Positions 5,798 through 8,718 of a stretch of DNA of 8,718 nucleotides are shown one piece after another. The translations under genes were made by a program, and so were the position numbers. Under the pieces are notes generated by a model. The model was not told the DNA's origin. It did not search any database and saw only the letters and a list, made by a program, of their open reading frames with translations. The stretch comes from JAPKZH01 sp964537875 (lineage in GTDB: Bacteria; Acidobacteriota; Aminicenantia; Aminicenantales; UBA4085): the NCBI GenBank assembly GCA_964537875.1, contig CAZIDN010000115.1, positions 1 through 8,718 of the forward strand. Direction: 5' to 3'. The number at the start of each line of letters is the position of its first letter. The stretch's first letter is position 1.

Positions 5798-6562
5798 ATG
5801 ATCCCCGCGCTGAAGATCGCCGAAGTCCAGGCCAAAAGCATCCTCAACAAGTCCAAGATCTTCGATTACTGCGTCAATCCTTACACGGGATGTCAAGTCG
5901 GCTGCCGGTATTGCTACGCCCGGCTGTTCATCCCGCGCTATACCGGCCATAGCGAGCCCTGGGGCGAATTCGTGGATGTCAAAGTCAACGCGCCGCAAGT
6001 ATTGAAAAAGCGGCTGATGAGGGCTAAGCGGGGCGTGGTCTGGGTGTCGTCGGTCTGCGATCCTTATCAACCCTTGGAAGCGAAATACAAGCTGACCCGG
6101 CAGTGCCTGATCGAGCTGGCGGCCGCTCAGTTTCCCGTCCATGTCCAATCAAAATCGGTTTTAGCGCTTCGCGATCTGGATGTGTTCCTGCAGTTCCAAG
6201 AAATCGAATTTACGTTTACCATAGCTACCGACAACGAAGAAATAGCGCGAACGTTCGAGCCCCGCGCTTCATCCATCAAAGAGCGGATCGGAGCGTTGGA
6301 AAAACTCCATCGGGCCGGGATCAAGACCCAGTCTTTTATCGGTCCTCTACTTCCCGGGAGTCCGGAAAGGCTTGTCGCCCAACTTGAAGGAAAAGTCGAC
6401 AAGGTCCTGATCGACCGGATGAACTACATGGATACCATCCTCGGCTTCTATGCTCGGTTAGGGCTGGCTGACGCCGCAACTGATTCTTTTTTTCAAAAAC
6501 AAAAAGAAAAGCTGGTGGCGGAACTCCGAAAGAGAAAAATGGCTTTTGAAGAGCTCTTTTAA
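5798..6562 (+). CDS. SPL-type (SplB-related, COG1533-like) radical SAM protein
   Basis: A 254-residue radical SAM enzyme expected to bind a [4Fe-4S] cluster and cleave S-adenosylmethionine. The cluster motif is Cys32-x3-Cys36-x2-Cys39, in NPYTGCQVGCRYCYAR near the N-terminus. VSSVCDPYQPLEAKYKLTR (83-101) is the characteristic second SPL-family block. QSKSVLALRDLDVF, FTIATDNEEI, KERIGALEKLHRAGIKT and IGPLLPG continue the barrel. This family includes spore photoproduct lyase, but nothing here implies sporulation and most such short relatives have no assigned substrate. An in-frame TAA lies directly before the ATG, so no longer start exists, and there is no visible Shine-Dalgarno. The gene is alone: a gap precedes it and it converges on the transpeptidase gene with only 36 bp between the stops. 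Confidence 0.9.
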   Translation: MIPALKIAEVQAKSILNKSKIFDYCVNPYTGCQVGCRYCYARLFIPRYTGHSEPWGEFVDVKVNAPQVLKKRLMRAKRGVVWVSSVCDPYQPLEAKYKLTRQCLIELAAAQFPVHVQSKSVLALRDLDVFLQFQEIEFTFTIATDNEEIARTFEPRASSIKERIGALEKLHRAGIKTQSFIGPLLPGSPERLVAQLEGKVDKVLIDRMNYMDTILGFYARLGLADAATDSFFQKQKEKLVAELRKRKMAFEELF

Positions 6563-6598
6563 AAATCAGGTTCTCTGGCCCGGATATTTTGGGCGCTA

Positions 6599-8398
6599 TC
6601 AGCGATCATCGCGCTTTTTTTCGCCATTCTGAGCGCTCGTCTCTTTTGTGCTCGGCGCCTTGCCATTCCAGGAAGGAATTTCGACCACGCGTACCCTGGG
6701 CGGCTTTCGGTGCAAGGCTTCCGCCACCAGCTTGTCATTCTCATAGAGATCCGGCCGGAATTGGACGCTTCCGTCCTCGAGAGGCCAGGCCGTCCCGTAG
6801 AAGACATGGACGGCTAGGGGATTTTTAACCGGGATCGTTTGTTCGACCTCGCGGTCGATGCACTCGGTGATCTTCTCGGCGTTCCATTCCATGGGGTCCT
6901 GGAGAAGGAGAAGGCTGAAATCAACGGGTTTGGCGATCCGGATGCAGCCGTGGCTGTAGGTCCGCGTGAACTGCCCGAAGTCCGATTGGTAGGGCGTGTC
7001 ATGGAGATACACGTTGTACTTGTTCGGCATGCTGAACTTGATATGGCCCACCAAGTTCAGCGGCCCGGGATCCTGGCGGAGGTAAAAATCCAAATTCTTA
7101 GAGTTGACGTTGTCCAGATCGAGTGTTTTAACGTCCACTTCGGTTTCCTCTTTCCCCCAGCCGCGCATCAATTTCATTTTGTTGTTGGTCAGGTAGTTCG
7201 GGTCGGCTTTGATGTAATTGATGAGCTCTTTGAGGAGGACGCGGTTCGGGGCATACCAATACGGGTTGATGACGATGTCCGTGATCCGGCTGCTGAAGAC
7301 CGGCGTCTGCCAGGTCAGCATCCCCACGACGATCTTCATGCTCAGGACAGTCTCGAAGCGTTCGACGACGAACAGCTCGAAACTGGCCGCGTCGACAATG
7401 GCATATCTTGGGCCTAGGTCATGGGGAAGCCACCGCCACCGCTCCAGGTTGACTTCGATCTGGCGCAGTCGCTCTTCGGCCGAGGTGTTTAGGGCTTTGA
7501 GCGTCGCCTCATCGACAACCCCTGTCTGGGGAAGACCGTGCTTCTCTTGGAAGCAGCAACCGGCTAACTCCGTGTCATGGTCAAAGACATCGGTTGCGGC
7601 GAGCCTGGCGGAGACATCGTAACCTTCCTTGATCAGCCTTTTCTTGAGGGCTTCGACCCGCTTTCCTTTGTCACCCGCTTTTAGCTCGCGGCCTCCGGAA
7701 ATGCGGGGCCAATCATTTTTCCGAACGATCTCTTTGTACCGCTGGAGGGTTTGTTTCAGGCCGGCATAGTAGTTGTGCTGCGGCGATAAGCTCTGCAAGC
7801 TCTCGGCGAGGCGGCCCGAGGCCAAAGAGTCTTGGAAGAGCTGCAGCACATCCAAGGACCGGCATGGCGCTTCCCACTCCGTTTCGGTTGTGTCGGGATC
7901 GACTTTTCCCTGGGCCAGATGGGTGGCCAGGACAAAAAAAGCATCGGTCAGTAGGAGTTCCAGGTCGCTGAGGACGGGTGTCAGGTGCCGCAGATCGCCG
8001 CGGGCTAGACGGGCGAACTCTTTCAAATTCGTCAGGATCGACTCGAAGTGATAATCGCCGGGGGTCAGGCCTTCCGCCTCGGCCGCCCGAATGGACGTGA
8101 CCAACGACTGGACCGTAGTGAGCAGGCGTCCTTGGCGGCTCCAAACCGGTTGATACTGCCGGCCCTGATAAAATTCCCGGACGAGTGTCGAGGCCTGGAT
8201 GAGATCGTCTCCGACACAGACCTCCGGCGGGATTTCTCCTTTGTTCAACCGCCCTCGAAGGCTTTCCTGGATATGTGACAATAAAGTTTTTTCGGCGGCA
8301 GACCGGCGATTCCGATTGATCGTGGTCCAAAGAAGAAGAACAGCTATCAGGGCCGCCGCTAAAACGATAAAGAAGGCTTTTTTGCGAATGATCGGCAT
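6599..8398 (-). CDS. ldtD: L,D-transpeptidase, YcbB/LdtD type
   Basis: Cell-wall enzyme that forms 3-3 cross-links between peptidoglycan stem peptides on the outer side of the inner membrane. The 599 residues show: short cytoplasmic N-terminus and signal-anchor helix (about 8-24, AFFIVLAAALIAVLLLW); helical YcbB-type scaffold (about 60-225, with REFYQGRQYQPVW and AEAEGLTPGDYHF); peptidoglycan-binding domain (about 240-304, KGKRVEALKKRLIKEGY and GLPQTGVVDEATLKALN); YkuD catalytic domain (about 331-503) with an inserted capping segment (about 395-445). Catalytic motif: HDTP (His466) and SHGCIRI with His483 and nucleophile Cys485. Length and domain order match E. coli LdtD. The C-terminal 15-20 residues are charged and probably disordered. 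Two adjacent Cys (281-282) in the binding domain are unusual. There is no Shine-Dalgarno; the promoter lies almost at the start codon. Confidence 0.95.
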   Translation of the reverse strand: MPIIRKKAFFIVLAAALIAVLLLWTTINRNRRSAAEKTLLSHIQESLRGRLNKGEIPPEVCVGDDLIQASTLVREFYQGRQYQPVWSRQGRLLTTVQSLVTSIRAAEAEGLTPGDYHFESILTNLKEFARLARGDLRHLTPVLSDLELLLTDAFFVLATHLAQGKVDPDTTETEWEAPCRSLDVLQLFQDSLASGRLAESLQSLSPQHNYYAGLKQTLQRYKEIVRKNDWPRISGGRELKAGDKGKRVEALKKRLIKEGYDVSARLAATDVFDHDTELAGCCFQEKHGLPQTGVVDEATLKALNTSAEERLRQIEVNLERWRWLPHDLGPRYAIVDAASFELFVVERFETVLSMKIVVGMLTWQTPVFSSRITDIVINPYWYAPNRVLLKELINYIKADPNYLTNNKMKLMRGWGKEETEVDVKTLDLDNVNSKNLDFYLRQDPGPLNLVGHIKFSMPNKYNVYLHDTPYQSDFGQFTRTYSHGCIRIAKPVDFSLLLLQDPMEWNAEKITECIDREVEQTIPVKNPLAVHVFYGTAWPLEDGSVQFRPDLYENDKLVAEALHRKPPRVRVVEIPSWNGKAPSTKETSAQNGEKKRDDR

Positions 8399-8411
8399 GG
8401 AGACAAGGCTT

Positions 8412-8441
8412 AATATAAATAAAAAGGGGGAACCGGGTCAA
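8412..8441 (-). promoter_or_regulatory. Sigma-70-like promoter for the L,D-transpeptidase gene, near-leaderless
   Basis: On the minus strand TTGACC (8441-8436, 5/6) and TATATT (8417-8412, 5/6) are separated by 18 bp. The expected start near 8404-8405 leaves only 6-7 nt before the ATG at 8398. This agrees with the lack of a ribosome-binding site and suggests a near-leaderless transcript. The spacer contains the GGTTCCCCC arm of the neighbouring repeat. Confidence 0.5.
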
Positions 8442-8501
8442 CCTGTAGCTGAAGCTTCCAAATATGCGATTTCAAGGAGGCATTGGTATCTCCCCCGAAG
8501 C

Positions 8502-8524
8502 CCCCATAGCGGAGGGGGGCCCCG
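8502..8524. repeat. Dispersed repeat core, copy 2
   Basis: Matches 2254-2276 at 22 of 23 positions in the same orientation (one A/G difference), with the GGTTCCCC box following at 8553-8560. It folds as GCCCCC, loop ATAGCGGA, GGGGGGC. Confidence 0.6.
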
Positions 8525-8591
8525 GACACTCTTGGAGGAGGACCCTTTTGCAGGTTCCCCCTCCAACGGGCGGCGGGAATACCCGCCCGCC

Positions 8592-8657
8592 CTGCCACCC
8601 CTCCAAGGAGCATCCTCCCATGAATTCATCACCAGATGCTCCTTGGAAGGATGGCAG
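8592..8657. repeat. 23-bp stem-loop with an EcoRI-type palindrome in its loop
   Basis: Arms 8592-8614 and 8635-8657 are inverted copies with 2 mismatches in 23, including a perfect 13-bp inner block TCCAAGGAGCATC. In RNA from the minus strand both mismatches become G-U pairs, giving an unbroken stem. The 20-nt loop contains the 10-bp palindrome ATGAATTCAT (8620-8629). No T-run follows either side, so it is not a typical intrinsic terminator. It may be a structured repeat end or part of a leader RNA. Confidence 0.5.
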
Positions 8658-8718
8658 CGAGCAAAGCGAGCGTTGATTATATGAAAGCGCCGCCGATAAT
8701 CCATTAGAATGGTGGATA

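Larger units (their letters stand above)
8426..8657. repeat. Non-coding repeat-rich block with nested inverted repeats
   Basis: The 320 bases after the transpeptidase start hold no credible gene; the short open frames here are made of Gly/Pro/Arg-rich repeat translation. Structures, left to right: GGGGGAACC (8426-8434) and its inverted copy GGTTCCCCC (8553-8561) enclose the shared repeat core at 8502-8524; a GC-rich hairpin (8568-8577 against 8582-8592, AATA loop, one bulge); and a long stem-loop at 8592-8657. The relation of the core and the GGTTCCCC box to the element at 2202-2373 suggests one repeat family. No flanking target duplication was found, and the right boundary may lie beyond 8657. 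Confidence 0.5.

Noticed and set aside
6563..6598. Possible bidirectional terminator between the convergent genes (GCCC at 6578-6581, GGGC at 6591-6594)
   Set aside because: The stem is only 4 bp with a 9-nt loop and has no proper T-run, too weak to call.
6839..7417. 192-codon plus-strand open frame
   Set aside because: Antisense to the catalytic domain of the L,D-transpeptidase; a by-product of GC-rich codon use.
7713..8441. 242-codon minus-strand open frame
   Set aside because: Overlaps the N-terminal half of the transpeptidase in another frame and has low-complexity Arg/Pro/Ser content.
8426..8657. CRISPR-like repeats in the right-end block
   Set aside because: The repeats are inverted and irregular, with no evenly spaced direct repeats and no cas genes.
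8438..8704. Short open frames on both strands in the right-end repeat block
   Set aside because: They translate hairpin repeats (Gly/Pro/Arg-rich) and match no recognisable protein; the block is better explained as repeats.

Overview
The window looks like chromosomal sequence from a GC-rich Gram-negative bacterium. The L,D-transpeptidase with a peptidoglycan-binding domain and the lipoprotein-type signal on the peptidase fit a diderm cell. Gene style and Shine-Dalgarno patterns are compatible with the Acidobacteriota/Aminicenantes neighbourhood, but that placement is a low-confidence inference. No tRNA, rRNA, CRISPR array, phage gene or transposase was seen.

Layout: (1) 1-2139, minus strand: oligopeptidase B, nearly complete, running off the left edge with only the last residues missing. 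It carries a lipoprotein-like signal that classical OpdB lacks. (2) 2193-2382: a non-coding, strongly palindromic insertion of about 172 bp flanked by a 9-bp direct repeat. This is a MITE-like element lying between the peptidase promoter and the upstream gene. (3) 2389-3744 (possibly to 3840), minus strand: a UMF1/Atg22-like major facilitator transporter. (4) 3856-5534, plus strand: a tight three-gene operon of an ECF sigma factor, a single-pass membrane protein that is probably its anti-sigma factor but lacks zinc-binding residues, and a secreted helical protein of unknown function. The genes are joined by stop-C-ATG junctions with strong Shine-Dalgarno sites. A plausible ECF-type promoter and a perfect 8-8-8 dyad precede the operon. 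(5) 5535-5797: an intergenic stretch with the decayed C-terminal end of a PIN-domain toxin-like gene and an AT-rich dyad. (6) 5798-6562, plus strand: a small SPL-type (SplB-related) radical SAM protein. (7) 6599-8398, minus strand: a YcbB/LdtD-type L,D-transpeptidase, with a good sigma-70-like promoter only a few bases before its start codon. (8) 8426-8718: a non-coding, repeat-rich stretch with several hairpins. One 23-bp segment in it matches 22 of 23 positions of the core of the element at 2202-2373.

The genes do not form one pathway. The sigma operon is a self-contained envelope-signalling module, and the transpeptidase and peptidase are independent envelope functions. I found no clear new multi-gene defence or biosynthetic system. 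The most notable signals are the MITE-like element with its apparent target-site duplication, the repeat family it shares with the right end of the window, and the zinc-less sigma/anti-sigma operon with its candidate autoregulatory promoter.
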